51,024 nt of DNA from contig NZ_BONQ01000020.1 in the NCBI RefSeq assembly GCF_016862795.1, forward strand, positions 1-51,024, written 5' to 3'. Source of the stretch: Dactylosporangium siamense. GTDB lineage: Bacteria; Actinomycetota; Actinomycetes; Mycobacteriales; Micromonosporaceae. A program made the position numbers and the translations under genes. Shown piece by piece: positions 1-7,985 of this stretch (positions within the stretch are counted from its first letter, which is position 1; the number at the start of each line of letters is the position of its first letter). A model generated the notes under the pieces. That model made no database searches and was not told the origin of the DNA. It saw only the letters and a list, made by a program, of their open reading frames with translations.

Positions 1-12
1 AAGTGAGGACGC

Positions 13-1077
13 ATGACCGGGGACACGATCAAGAACCGGGACGACCTCATCGCCTACCTGGACGCCGCGATGGCCCTGGAGCACGCGACGATCCCGCCGT
101 ACCTCACCGCGTACTACTCGATCGACTCCACCACGAACTCCGACGCGGCCCACATCATCCGGGTGGTGGCGGTCGAGGAGATGCTGCACCTCACGCTCGC
201 CGCCAACGTGCTCAACGCCGTCGGCGGGCAACCCGACCTGACCCGCGAGGGGTTCGTGCCGCGGTACCCGGCGCGCCTGCCCGACGGCGAGGACGACTTC
301 TTCGTCGACCTGCGGTCGTTCTCCCCGGCGGCGATCGACACCTTCTGCCAGATCGAGCGGCCCGGCAAGGCCCCGGCCGCCGGTTCCCGCCTGGTGCGGA
401 CGGACCCGGGCAAGACCATGCTGGCGGCCAGCCCGACCGTCGACGGCATGCACTTCTTCAGCATCGGCGAGTTCTACGCCGAGATCATCGCGGGGCTCGA
501 ACGGCTGGCGAAGGCCGACCCGGGGCTGTTCCGCGGTGACCCGGCCCGCCAGGTCGGGCCCGAGTACTTCTACTCCGGCGGCGGCACGATCAAGCCGGTG
601 CACGACCTCGACACGGCGCGCGACGCCCTGCAGTTCATCGCCGACCAGGGCGAGGGCTCCGACAGCGGCCTGTACGACGCCGACGGCGAACTGGCGCACT
701 ACTACCGGTTCCGGCAGCTGCAGCTGGGCCACTACTACCAGCCGGGCGACCACTCCGAGCGGCCGTCGGGCCCGCCGCTGAGCGTCGACTGGGACACGGT
801 GTTCCAGGTCAAGACGAGCGCGCGGCTGGCGGACTACCCGCCGGACTCCGAGCTGCGCGCCGTGGCCGAGGCGTTCAACGCCGACTACGGCCGGTTCCTG
901 GCGCTGCTGACCAGGGCGTTCAACGGCGAACCGCCGCTGCTGCAGGAGGCGGTCTGGCACATGTTCCGGCTCCGCGACGGCTTCAACCGGCTGATGCGCA
1001 ACCCGCTGCCCGGCAGCGGCGGCCTGAACGCCGCGCCGACGTTCGAGGTGCCGGTGTTCGAGGCGGTGACGGCATGA
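13..1077 (+). CDS. Ferritin-like domain protein (VioB/RebD-type)
   Basis: 354 aa. The N-terminal half resembles the ferritin-like domain found in the iminophenyl-pyruvate dimer synthases VioB and RebD and in many uncharacterised actinobacterial proteins. Likely metal ligands are visible: E23/H24 in ALEHATIPPY and E55, E56 and H59 in VAVEEMLHLT, an ExxH arrangement typical of four-helix-bundle di-iron proteins. The ATG is preceded by GAGG about 4 nt upstream. The stop overlaps the next ATG (ATGA), so it heads a translationally coupled operon; a TGA just upstream may end a preceding operon gene. The substrate is unknown. The neighbours (FAD-dehydrogenase small subunit, TIM-barrel isomerases) point to sugar or glycoside oxidation rather than indole chemistry, which is inference. 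The family call is firm, the role is not. Confidence 0.8.
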   Translation: MTGDTIKNRDDLIAYLDAAMALEHATIPPYLTAYYSIDSTTNSDAAHIIRVVAVEEMLHLTLAANVLNAVGGQPDLTREGFVPRYPARLPDGEDDFFVDLRSFSPAAIDTFCQIERPGKAPAAGSRLVRTDPGKTMLAASPTVDGMHFFSIGEFYAEIIAGLERLAKADPGLFRGDPARQVGPEYFYSGGGTIKPVHDLDTARDALQFIADQGEGSDSGLYDADGELAHYYRFRQLQLGHYYQPGDHSERPSGPPLSVDWDTVFQVKTSARLADYPPDSELRAVAEAFNADYGRFLALLTRAFNGEPPLLQEAVWHMFRLRDGFNRLMRNPLPGSGGLNAAPTFEVPVFEAVTA

Positions 1078-1562
1078 CCGCGCCCGCGCCATTGTTGGAG
1101 GACTTCCTCGCGCTGTCGGTCGACCTGACCGCATTTGCTGAGACCGACCTGCGCGGCACCGGCCTGAGCGAGCAGTACCTGGAGAAGGTCCGGGCCGCGT
1201 GCGGCGACGCGGTGGTCGCCGACCTCCTCGCGGCGCACCGGGCCGCCCGGGCCGACCCCGAAGGCTTCGACCGGGCGCTGCGGCACCAGGTGCTCAGCGA
1301 CGACCGGCTGGGCCCGGTCGCCCGGGCCGTGATCAAGCTCTGGTTCGCCGGCATGTGGTACGGCCTGCCACCCGAGTGGACCGACCGGTTCGGTGCCCAG
1401 GCGGCGGCCGAGGCCTCCGCCGTCACCGCCGCCTCCTACCAGGAGGGGCTGCTGTGGCGGGCGATCGGGGCGAACCCGCCCGGCGCCAAGGCGCCCGGCT
1501 ACGGGTCCTGGGCCGAACCACCCCGCATCGACGAGCGTTACCTGAAAGGGGCATCGAAATGA
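1074..1562 (+). CDS. FAD-sugar/sorbitol dehydrogenase small subunit-like protein
   Basis: 162 aa. It resembles the small subunit family of membrane FAD-dependent sorbitol/sugar dehydrogenases (FAD-SLDH, gluconate 2-dehydrogenase subunit 3-like). The N-terminus FLALSVDLTAFAETDLRGTG is characteristic, as is a later Trp/Tyr-rich helix (IKLWFAGMWYGLPPEW). No clear Tat signal or membrane helix is present. Such subunits normally partner a GMC-type FAD large subunit; none lies in this window, so it may be encoded upstream of base 1. The start overlaps the previous stop by 4 bp and its own stop overlaps the next ATG. Expected role: a helper subunit in oxidation of a sugar or glycoside hydroxyl. Confidence 0.7.
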   Translation: MTAPAPLLEDFLALSVDLTAFAETDLRGTGLSEQYLEKVRAACGDAVVADLLAAHRAARADPEGFDRALRHQVLSDDRLGPVARAVIKLWFAGMWYGLPPEWTDRFGAQAAAEASAVTAASYQEGLLWRAIGANPPGAKAPGYGSWAEPPRIDERYLKGASK

Positions 1563-2476
1563 CGGCAGCACTGGCCGAACGCCTCGGCCCGGACCGGGTG
1601 AAACTGGGCGTCTGCTGCACCCTGTGGTGGAACGACGACTTCCCGACCATCGACGCCGACATCTCCTTCGGCCAGGCCGTGAGCGAGATGGCCCTCGCCG
1701 GCTTCCAGGGCTGCAGCATCGGGCACAAGTACCCCTCCGACCCGGCCGCGCTCAAGGCCGCGCTCGACCTGCGGGGCCTGGAGATCTCCGAGCCGTGGAC
1801 CAGCACCTACTTCACGATCGACGAGATGCGGCAGAAGACGATCGACAGCTTCGAGGACACCCTCGCCCGGATCAAGGCCCTCGGCGGGACCGAGCTGGTC
1901 GTGGCCGAGTTCGGGGCGTCCTCGCACCTGTTGCCGATCGACGTGTTCGCCAACCGGCCGGTGTTCACCGACGCCCAGTGGGACGCGCTCACCTCCGGCC
2001 TGGAACACCTCGGCAAGATCGCCAACTCGGCCGGGATGAAGCTCAGCTACCACCACCACATGGGCACCGGGGTCATGACCCGGGCCGACGTCGACCGGCT
2101 GATGGCCTCGACCGACCCTTCGCTCGTACACCTCCTGCTGGACACCGCGCACATCGCCTTCGCCGGCGACGATCCCCTCGACCTGGCCCGGGCGCACGCC
2201 GAGCGGATCGGCCACGTCCACCTCAAGAGCATCCGGCCGGAGGTGGTGAGCCGGGTCCGGGAGGAGGGCCTGTCGTTCCAGGAGGGCGTCGAGCTCGGCG
2301 TGTTCACCGTGCCCGGCGACGGCGCGATCGACTTCCGGCCGATCCTGCAGGTCCTCGCCGACGCCGACTACCAGGGGTGGCTGGTCGTGGAGGCGGAGCA
2401 GGACCCGAACAAGGCGAACCCGCTCGAGTACGCGAAGAAGGCCCGCGCGTATCTCACCGACGTCCTGGGGTGGTAA
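1559..2476 (+). CDS. IolE-like sugar phosphate isomerase/epimerase (TIM barrel)
   Basis: 305 aa, AP-endonuclease-2/xylose-isomerase-like TIM barrel close in pattern to inosose dehydratase IolE. Visible motifs are LSYHHHMGTGVMT, LLLDTAHIAFAGDDP and GHVHLKSIRPEV, which supply the metal-binding His, Asp and Glu residues of the family, plus a C-terminal VVEAEQDP. IolE dehydrates 2-keto-myo-inositol. In this context, next to a sugar-dehydrogenase subunit and a second barrel, it could act on another keto-sugar by isomerisation or beta-elimination (inference). The ATG at 1559 overlaps the upstream TGA; a longer in-frame extension upstream only shadows the previous gene. A 2-bp gap separates it from the next start. 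Confidence 0.8.
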   Translation: MTAALAERLGPDRVKLGVCCTLWWNDDFPTIDADISFGQAVSEMALAGFQGCSIGHKYPSDPAALKAALDLRGLEISEPWTSTYFTIDEMRQKTIDSFEDTLARIKALGGTELVVAEFGASSHLLPIDVFANRPVFTDAQWDALTSGLEHLGKIANSAGMKLSYHHHMGTGVMTRADVDRLMASTDPSLVHLLLDTAHIAFAGDDPLDLARAHAERIGHVHLKSIRPEVVSRVREEGLSFQEGVELGVFTVPGDGAIDFRPILQVLADADYQGWLVVEAEQDPNKANPLEYAKKARAYLTDVLGW

Positions 2477-2478
2477 CG

Positions 2479-3489
2479 ATGGAACGACCGGAGATCTACT
2501 TCAGCTTCTTCATGTTCACGGTCGATGCCAGGCCCGACGACACGGCCTACACCAAGACCCTGATCAACCACATGCAGGCCCTCACCGACATGGGCTACGA
2601 CGGCTTCGACCTGCACATCGCCGCGCAGCCGCCGAGCGTCGACCACAAGCTCGAGGTCGACAGCTACCTCGGCCTGAAGAAGGCCTTCGACAAGGCCGGC
2701 CTGCGGGACGCGAAGTTCACCACCAACGTCGGCACCACGCGGACCTTCGACCCGACCTCACCGTATGAGGAACAGCGCAAGGAGGCCCTGGCGTATCTCA
2801 AGTCGCGGGTCGACATCACCTCGGTCCTCGGCGGCGACTCGATCATGTCGGGGCCGTTCCTGTACCCGTACGGCGCCTTCCCGCTCACCGACAACGGCGA
2901 CGGCATCTGGAGCGACGCCCTGCTGGACTGGATGGAGCCGCGGTTCCTGGCGGCGCGGTCCGTCTTCCAGGAACTGGGGGAGTACGCCGCGACGAAACAC
3001 GTGAAGCTCGCCATCGAACCGGTGAAGAGCTGGGAGACGCCGCCGCCCAACATGGTGTCGGAGGCGCTGGACTTCCTCGACGGCGCCTCGGGCGCCGACC
3101 GGCTGCCGGGCGGCGTGACCATCGACACCGCCCAGGTGGTGATGGAGAGCCAGGGCCCGTCGGTCTTCAAACGCAACGTGGCTCGGGCCGTGCAACACGA
3201 CCGGCTGTACTACATCCACATCTCCGCGCCCGACCGCGGCGCCGTGCACGACAGCTGGATCCCATGGGACGCCCTCCTGGGCGAGATCGAGCCGGTGTAC
3301 GACGGGCCCTACCTGGTCGAGGTGTTCAACGCGATCCCGCCCCTGGACAGCGGCATGCGGATGGCCCGGCGGCGCTTCTGGCGGCCCGGCGAGGACGCCC
3401 CGGAGCCGGGCCGCCCCAGCGCCTACGACATCGCGAAGGCCGGCCTGGAGACGCTGCGCGAGCAGCTCGCCCGGTTCGGAGGTGCCTGA
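2479..3489 (+). CDS. Sugar phosphate isomerase/epimerase family TIM-barrel protein
   Basis: 336 aa, a second xylose-isomerase-like TIM barrel, clearly diverged from its neighbour. Conserved features include DGFDLHIA near the N-terminus, KLAIEPVKSWE (metal-ligand Glu), GGVTIDTAQVVME (Asp), LYYIHISAPDRGAVHDSWIP (His/Asp) and PYLVEVFNAIPP (Glu). The order matches metal-dependent epimerases, isomerases and lyases of this superfamily. Alpha subunits of actinobacterial C-glycoside deglycosidases belong to the same fold and act on 3-keto-glycosides, so such a role is possible but unproven, and the small beta partner is not seen. It lies 2 bp after the previous stop, and its stop overlaps the next ATG by one base. 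Confidence 0.75.
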   Translation: MERPEIYFSFFMFTVDARPDDTAYTKTLINHMQALTDMGYDGFDLHIAAQPPSVDHKLEVDSYLGLKKAFDKAGLRDAKFTTNVGTTRTFDPTSPYEEQRKEALAYLKSRVDITSVLGGDSIMSGPFLYPYGAFPLTDNGDGIWSDALLDWMEPRFLAARSVFQELGEYAATKHVKLAIEPVKSWETPPPNMVSEALDFLDGASGADRLPGGVTIDTAQVVMESQGPSVFKRNVARAVQHDRLYYIHISAPDRGAVHDSWIPWDALLGEIEPVYDGPYLVEVFNAIPPLDSGMRMARRRFWRPGEDAPEPGRPSAYDIAKAGLETLREQLARFGGA

Positions 3490-4316
3490 TGCCGGCGCAG
3501 CTGTCGGACCCCATCACGATGGTCGTCAAGCGGGCCGGTGACGTGCGCATCCACACGTTCGTCGCGTCGTTCGAGGACGACAACATCGCCAACGCCACCC
3601 ACATCGTCGAGAGCCGCAGCGGGCTGGTCCTGATCGACGCGCAGTTCCTCGCCCCCTACGCGCGGCAGTTCCGGGACTACGCGGACGGCCTCGGCAAGCC
3701 GATCGAGCGGCTGTACGTGTCGCACCGGCACCCGGATCACTGGTTCGGCTTGGGCACCGCGTTCGGCGACGTCCCGGTCTACGCCCTGGCCGAGACCGCG
3801 ACCTTCATCAAGGACCACGGCGAGGACTCGAGGAACGACCACTGGAAGCTGGGCAACCTGGCCCCGGACACCGTGGTCGTGCCGCAGGAGCTCGTCAAAC
3901 CCGGCGAGGACATCGTCGGCGGCGTGACCTACCTCTTCGAGGAGGTGACGGACACCGAGATCGACGCCATGCTCACCGTCAAACTGCCCGAGCTGGGCGT
4001 GCAGTTCGTCCAGGACCTGGTGTACAGCGGCACGCACCTCTACCTGACCAGCCACCTGCGCAAGTGGAGCCGGGTCCTGCGGGACATGCTGCTGTCGGAC
4101 TACGAGCTGTTCCTGCCCGGCCACGGGCTCCCGGCGGACAAGAACGAGGTCGCCCGCAACATCGAGTATCTCGACGCGGCCGGCCAGGCGATCGCGAGCG
4201 GCCGGACCGGCGAGGCCTTCAAGGACTTCATGCTGCGCCGGTACCCCGAGCGCAAGTGCCCGGGCATCTTCGACATCTACCTGCCGCGGCTGTTCGGAGG
4301 GGCAAGTGACTACTGA
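3489..4316 (+). CDS. MBL-fold metallo-hydrolase
   Basis: 275 aa. Metallo-beta-lactamase fold with the zinc motif SHRHPDHW at about residues 78-85 (HxHxDH), a further metal-region Asp in VQDLVYSG and the late His in PGHGLP near residue 211. No signal peptide is apparent, so it is probably cytoplasmic. It resembles the broad quinoprotein-relay/alkylsulfatase/lactonase-like MBL group, but the exact reaction cannot be read. In an operon handling oxidised sugars, hydrolysis of a lactone or thioester is a natural guess (inference). It overlaps the upstream stop by one base (TGATG). A GTG for the following decayed gene lies 9 bp before its stop. Confidence 0.85.
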   Translation: MPAQLSDPITMVVKRAGDVRIHTFVASFEDDNIANATHIVESRSGLVLIDAQFLAPYARQFRDYADGLGKPIERLYVSHRHPDHWFGLGTAFGDVPVYALAETATFIKDHGEDSRNDHWKLGNLAPDTVVVPQELVKPGEDIVGGVTYLFEEVTDTEIDAMLTVKLPELGVQFVQDLVYSGTHLYLTSHLRKWSRVLRDMLLSDYELFLPGHGLPADKNEVARNIEYLDAAGQAIASGRTGEAFKDFMLRRYPERKCPGIFDIYLPRLFGGASDY

Positions 4317-4564
4317 CCAGCAGTACACTCCGCGGGCACGCTGTGCGCGGCGTCCTCGGGCCAGGTCAAGGACCTGGCCCACCAGTCGGACTTCGTGCTG
4401 GCCCTGGGCGTGTGGCTGACCGACATCAACACGCTCGGCTGGGACATCGACTACGACAAGACCGCCTTCGCGTCCTTGGACGCCATCAAGTGGGGCACGG
4501 CGGGTTCCAGATGACCGCCCAGTGCCTGTCGACTCTCACCAACGCCACCTCGAAGACCTCGTAG
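4306..4564 (+). pseudogene. Remnant of a thiamine-diphosphate-dependent 2-keto-acid decarboxylase
   Basis: No intact reading frame exists here, but three collinear pieces of an indolepyruvate/pyruvate-decarboxylase-type enzyme (normally about 550 aa) can be read. First, GTG at 4306 with an upstream GGAGG gives the N-terminal piece TTDQQYT. Second, about 4340-4500 in another frame reads TLCAASSGQVKDLAHQSDF followed by VLALGVWLTDINT, matching the central domain. Third, after the junction near 4500, GGFQMTAQCLSTL matches the TPP-binding-domain segment (GDGAFQMTAQELST in intact members). At least two internal deletions plus frame changes are needed. The N-terminal part overlaps the MBL gene's 3' end as a coupled operon gene would, so this was probably the operon's last gene before decay. 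Confidence 0.7.
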
Positions 4565-4570
4565 GGGCGC

Positions 4571-6244
4571 TCAGGCCGTCCTGCTGGTCCATACCGCCTT
4601 CTTGGCCGCGGTGTAGAGCACGGCCGAGCCGTCGTCCTGGACCAGCAGGTAGGTGGCGTCCTTGCCGTAGGTCGCGGTGCTCCACAGGACCTTCCCCGCG
4701 GGGTCGTAGACCACGAGGTTGCCGTCGGTCTGCATGCGTGTCGACGCGCCGGGATGGCCGCCGGTGCCGCTGCGCCAGACGACGGCCTTCGCGGAGCTCT
4801 GCAGCACCAGGTTGCCGTCGGGCTGCTGCAGCAGCGTGTAGCCGCCCTTCGGGGCCGAGCGGGACTGGCCGGACAGGAGGCGCTGGCCGGCGGTCAGCTT
4901 GCTGACGCCGTCGGTCGTCGTGGCCCACAGGACCTTGCCGCCGGTGGTGAGGACGAGGTTGCCGTCGGCGTTGAGCACGGCCGCGACGCCGGTGCCGCCG
5001 TAGGTGCCCGACGACCACAGGGGCTGCTTGGCGGTGTCGTACACGACGAGATTGCCGTCGTTCTGCATCTGCGTCACGGCGCCGGAGTGGCCGCTGGTCT
5101 GCGAGCTCCAGATGACCTTCTTGTCGGCGGTGACGACCACGAGGTTGCCGTCGGGGTACTGCGCGAGCGTGAACCGCCCGTCGGGGGTGCGGCGCTGCTG
5201 GCCGGAGATCAGCGCCTGGCCCGGGTACAGCCGTGCCCGCTCGGCCTGGCTGGACCATGCTTCCTGGTTGCCGGCCTGCGACACCACGGCGTTGCCGTCG
5301 TCGCGCACCTCGAGCAGGGTGCCCTTGCCGCCGGTGGCGCTGCGCCACAGGACGCCGCCGCCCTTGGCGTGCACGGCCAGGTCGCCGTCGCGCTCGAAGC
5401 TGGTGTAGGCGCCGGGGTTCGCGGGCGTCTGCGACGTCCACCGCACCTGCTTGGCGCCGTCGGCGAGGACGAGGTTGCCGTCCGGCTGCTGGGTGAGCGT
5501 GTAGTTGCCGTTGGGCGAGCGCAGCGCCTGCCCGGCGTTCAGCCGGAAACCGGGCTTCAGCTGGGCGGGCGGCGTCGAGACGCTCGGCAGCGGCGACGCG
5601 GGGTCACGGTCGCCGTTCGCCGGGTCGGACGCGCCGACGGCCTCGTTGCCGCCCCTGGACGGGTCCGTCTCCTGCACGGCGGCCGGCGGGGCGTTTCCGC
5701 CGGACCAGGACAGCGTGACGGCCACGACGGTGCCGACCACCACCAGCAACGTCAGCGCGGCGGCGAGGACGAGGCCGGTGCGCCCGCGCCGAGCCGGCGG
5801 AGCGTCCACGTCGCCGAACGGCGCCGGGGCCGCGAACGGTTGCGAAGACGTCACGAGCGGCGGCCCGGAGGTCCAGAGCGGCGGCCCGGGCGTCACGAGC
5901 GGCGGCGCGGAGGTCATGGGCGGCGGCCCAGAGGTCACGAGCGGCGGCGCGGGCGGCGTCATGGGCGGTGGTTCGGAGGTCGCGAGCGGTGGCGCGGGCG
6001 TGGGCGTCGGCTGGGCCGCGGACGGTGGGGCGGGGACGGCGGGGGCCGGTGCCGCGCCCGGCGGCACCACCAGGGGAAGCTCGGCGGTGCCCTGGTCGTC
6101 GGCGACCGCAGGGCCCCACACCTGCGTCCGTGCCGGTGCCGGGCCGGACACCAGCCTGCGCTCGACGGTGTCGGGCGGGAACCCGTCCCAGAGCGGCTGC
6201 TCCTGCTCGCCGGCCGGCGGCCACCCGTTGCCGTTCCCCGACAT
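4571..6244 (-). CDS. Membrane-anchored protein with three bulb-type (B-) lectin domains
   Basis: 557 aa from ATG at 6244 (GGAGG about 8 nt upstream; a longer in-frame start at 6349 lacks this). Layout: an N-terminal cytoplasmic segment rich in Pro, including a heptad-like PPLVTSG stalk; one membrane helix (TGLVLAAALTLLVVVGTVVA); a linker; then three tandem B-lectin (mannose-binding bulb lectin) domains of about 110 aa. Each domain has QxDGNLVVY-type motifs, for example QPDGNLVLADG, QNDGNLVVYD and QTDGNLVVYD, and WxSxT repeats. The topology is inside-out, with lectin domains outside binding sugars on the wall, debris or other cells. A hairpin lies in its leader (6272-6298). It runs convergent to the decarboxylase remnant. 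Confidence 0.85.
   Translation of the reverse strand: MSGNGNGWPPAGEQEQPLWDGFPPDTVERRLVSGPAPARTQVWGPAVADDQGTAELPLVVPPGAAPAPAVPAPPSAAQPTPTPAPPLATSEPPPMTPPAPPLVTSGPPPMTSAPPLVTPGPPLWTSGPPLVTSSQPFAAPAPFGDVDAPPARRGRTGLVLAAALTLLVVVGTVVAVTLSWSGGNAPPAAVQETDPSRGGNEAVGASDPANGDRDPASPLPSVSTPPAQLKPGFRLNAGQALRSPNGNYTLTQQPDGNLVLADGAKQVRWTSQTPANPGAYTSFERDGDLAVHAKGGGVLWRSATGGKGTLLEVRDDGNAVVSQAGNQEAWSSQAERARLYPGQALISGQQRRTPDGRFTLAQYPDGNLVVVTADKKVIWSSQTSGHSGAVTQMQNDGNLVVYDTAKQPLWSSGTYGGTGVAAVLNADGNLVLTTGGKVLWATTTDGVSKLTAGQRLLSGQSRSAPKGGYTLLQQPDGNLVLQSSAKAVVWRSGTGGHPGASTRMQTDGNLVVYDPAGKVLWSTATYGKDATYLLVQDDGSAVLYTAAKKAVWTSRTA
5850..5990 (-). repeat. 21-bp tandem repeat coding a Pro-rich heptad stalk
   Basis: Within the lectin gene, about five degenerate 21-bp units encode heptads PPLVTSG, PPPMTSA, PPLVTPG, PPLWTSG and PPLVTSS. 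The unit is visible on the plus strand as successive GTCACGAGCGGCGGC-like blocks. Because the repeat lies N-terminal to the membrane helix, the segment would be cytoplasmic in the expected topology, which is unusual for a Pro/Thr/Ser stalk. Confidence 0.7.
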
Positions 6245-6271
6245 CGCACCAGCCTCCAGATCCGCCCATGG

Positions 6272-6298
6272 CGGGGGAGCGTCCGGTGAGCTCCCCCG
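6272..6298 (-). terminator. GC-rich hairpin between the CotH operon and the lectin gene
   Basis: Perfect 9-bp arms CGGGGGAGC / GCTCCCCCG with a 9-nt loop. It lies about 130 bp past the CotH stop and about 28 bp before the lectin start on the same strand. It could terminate the upstream operon or act as a leader hairpin for the lectin mRNA. No T-run follows on the transcribed strand. Confidence 0.45.
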
Positions 6299-6428
6299 TA
6301 CCCACGTCACCGATCGAGAACCGTATCTCTTCCGGATGGCCCGCTCCACCCCGGCTTCGGGGCCGGCCTGCGGATCAGCCTCGTCGTCGCTGCGGTCGGG
6401 TTGAGCGCCATTGCCGTGGTTTCCTCGG

Positions 6429-7985
6429 TCAGCCTCCGGTGATGACGGCGTCGCCGGCGAGGTGTTCGGTGCGCTGCACGATGAGGTCGCGCAGCGTTTC
6501 GGCGTCGGACCTGGTCCTGTCGGCGTTGTTGCCCTCGACGGTGCCGAGGACCTTGGTGATGCCGTCGAGGATGTTCAGGGCGTCCGCGCCGGCGTAGATC
6601 TTCTTGTACAGACTGCGGTAGGCGTCGTCGTAGGTCGCCTTGAACGCCGTGCTGGCCAGGAACCGTTCCTTGAGCTTGTTGCCGCCCATCCCACCGAAGC
6701 CGCGCCCGCCGCCCATGGAGGTGCTGTCGTGCGGGCCGGTGGTGGCGCTGCCGGAGAAGGAGAGGTTGTAGTCCCAGCCGACGACGGAGAACCGTTTGGT
6801 CCTCAGGTCGTACCAGAGGTAGTAGTTGCGGCCCGGCCCAGCCATGTCGTCACCGTTGAGCAGCAGGTTCTGCGCGGCGACGTAGTTGGCGAACGACCCC
6901 ACGTCGACATGCTCGGCGAGGTGCTTGTCGAAGTCGGCGGCGGAGGCGCTGTTCACCCACTGGATCAGGTCGATGACCGGCTGGAGGTCCTGGCTGCCCT
7001 TCTTGGTGATCTGCTTGAAGTCGTCGGCGTAGTCGGTGGGGTCGTCGCCCTGGTCGGTGAACTGGCTGGTGGCGAGGCTCTTGTAGAGCACACCGGACCC
7101 GCCGAGGGTGTCGGCGAAGTCCTCGTCGGGGTGTTCCACGATGAGCCGGGCCGTGGTCGGCCGGTCGTTGACGGTGAAACTGGTGTACGCGTAGCGCTGG
7201 GCGGTCTGATCGGCGGCGGCGAGGACGTTGAGGGAGACGGCCTCGTTGAGCACGGTGGAGCCGCCGCCCATGCCGGCGACGCGCACGGCGATCTCACGGT
7301 GGCCCTGGTAGCGGCGGCCGTCGACGAACTCGTCGAAGCGGATCAGCCACGGCAGGGTCTCCGGCTCCTCAGCCTTGAGCGACGACATGCCGAACCCGCC
7401 GCCCGGCCTGAACCCGCCCGGAGCGGCGCCGCCCGGGGCAGCGCCGCCCGGCGCGGCACCGCCCTGCGGGCCGGCACCCGGCAGTCCGCCCGGGAGGCCG
7501 CCGCCCGGGAAAACGCCGTTGCCGTTGCGCTGCGGGAGCTGCCCGCCCTGCCTGCCGCCGGGGCCGAACCCGCCCGGGCGGGACTGGCCGTTACGGGTTA
7601 GCCCCGAGAGGGTGGAGTTGCCCTTGAGCCGGATGCCGACGCTGTCCAGGCGGGTGCCGTCGATGGTGATGTCGGCCTCGAGGAACTCCTTCTCGCCCTC
7701 GTCCCAGAACTCGTCGAGCAACCGCTGGTAGTCGGCGTCCTTGAAGGTCAGCGTGACCGTGTGGGCCTTCGTCTCGTCGAACAGGTCGGTGGTCCCCGCG
7801 ACGTCCTCGACGACCTGGTCGCCGGTGTTGTCGCTGGGGCTGGTGACCAGCGGCGCGACCCGCACGGTGCTGAACACCACCGCGCACGCGACCAGGAACG
7901 CGGCGCAGACCGCGAGCAGCTTCCAGTAGTGCCGTATCCGGACCGGGATCCGGTGCAGCAACCGCTGTGGCAGCCGGGAGCGCAT
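6429..7985 (-). CDS. CotH-family protein kinase-like protein, membrane-anchored
   Basis: 518 aa. An N-terminal helix (LLAVCAAFLVACAVVFSTV) places a CotH domain outside the membrane. CotH-family hallmarks are VGIRLKGNSTL in the N-terminal lobe, NLLLNGDDMAGPGRNYYLW and WDYNLSF, where the conserved Asp residues correspond to the atypical-kinase active site. A low-complexity Gly/Pro insert with PGGAA repeats separates the early lobe from the rest. The start overlaps the DUF4956 stop (TGATG). CotH kinases phosphorylate secreted proteins in spore-formers; the actinobacterial role is unknown. The VTC-DUF4956-CotH gene set recurs in many bacteria, which supports a functional module. The long in-frame extension upstream to 9701 is a shadow of the VTC gene. 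Confidence 0.88.
   Translation of the reverse strand: MRSRLPQRLLHRIPVRIRHYWKLLAVCAAFLVACAVVFSTVRVAPLVTSPSDNTGDQVVEDVAGTTDLFDETKAHTVTLTFKDADYQRLLDEFWDEGEKEFLEADITIDGTRLDSVGIRLKGNSTLSGLTRNGQSRPGGFGPGGRQGGQLPQRNGNGVFPGGGLPGGLPGAGPQGGAAPGGAAPGGAAPGGFRPGGGFGMSSLKAEEPETLPWLIRFDEFVDGRRYQGHREIAVRVAGMGGGSTVLNEAVSLNVLAAADQTAQRYAYTSFTVNDRPTTARLIVEHPDEDFADTLGGSGVLYKSLATSQFTDQGDDPTDYADDFKQITKKGSQDLQPVIDLIQWVNSASAADFDKHLAEHVDVGSFANYVAAQNLLLNGDDMAGPGRNYYLWYDLRTKRFSVVGWDYNLSFSGSATTGPHDSTSMGGGRGFGGMGGNKLKERFLASTAFKATYDDAYRSLYKKIYAGADALNILDGITKVLGTVEGNNADRTRSDAETLRDLIVQRTEHLAGDAVITGG
7415..7470 (-). repeat. 15-bp tandem repeat (PGGAA) in the CotH gene
   Basis: Three to four 15-bp units (GCGGCGCCGCCCGGG-like on the plus strand) encode PGGAA repeats in the Gly/Pro-rich insert. 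The insert is probably a flexible surface loop and a likely site of length variation between strains. Confidence 0.6.
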
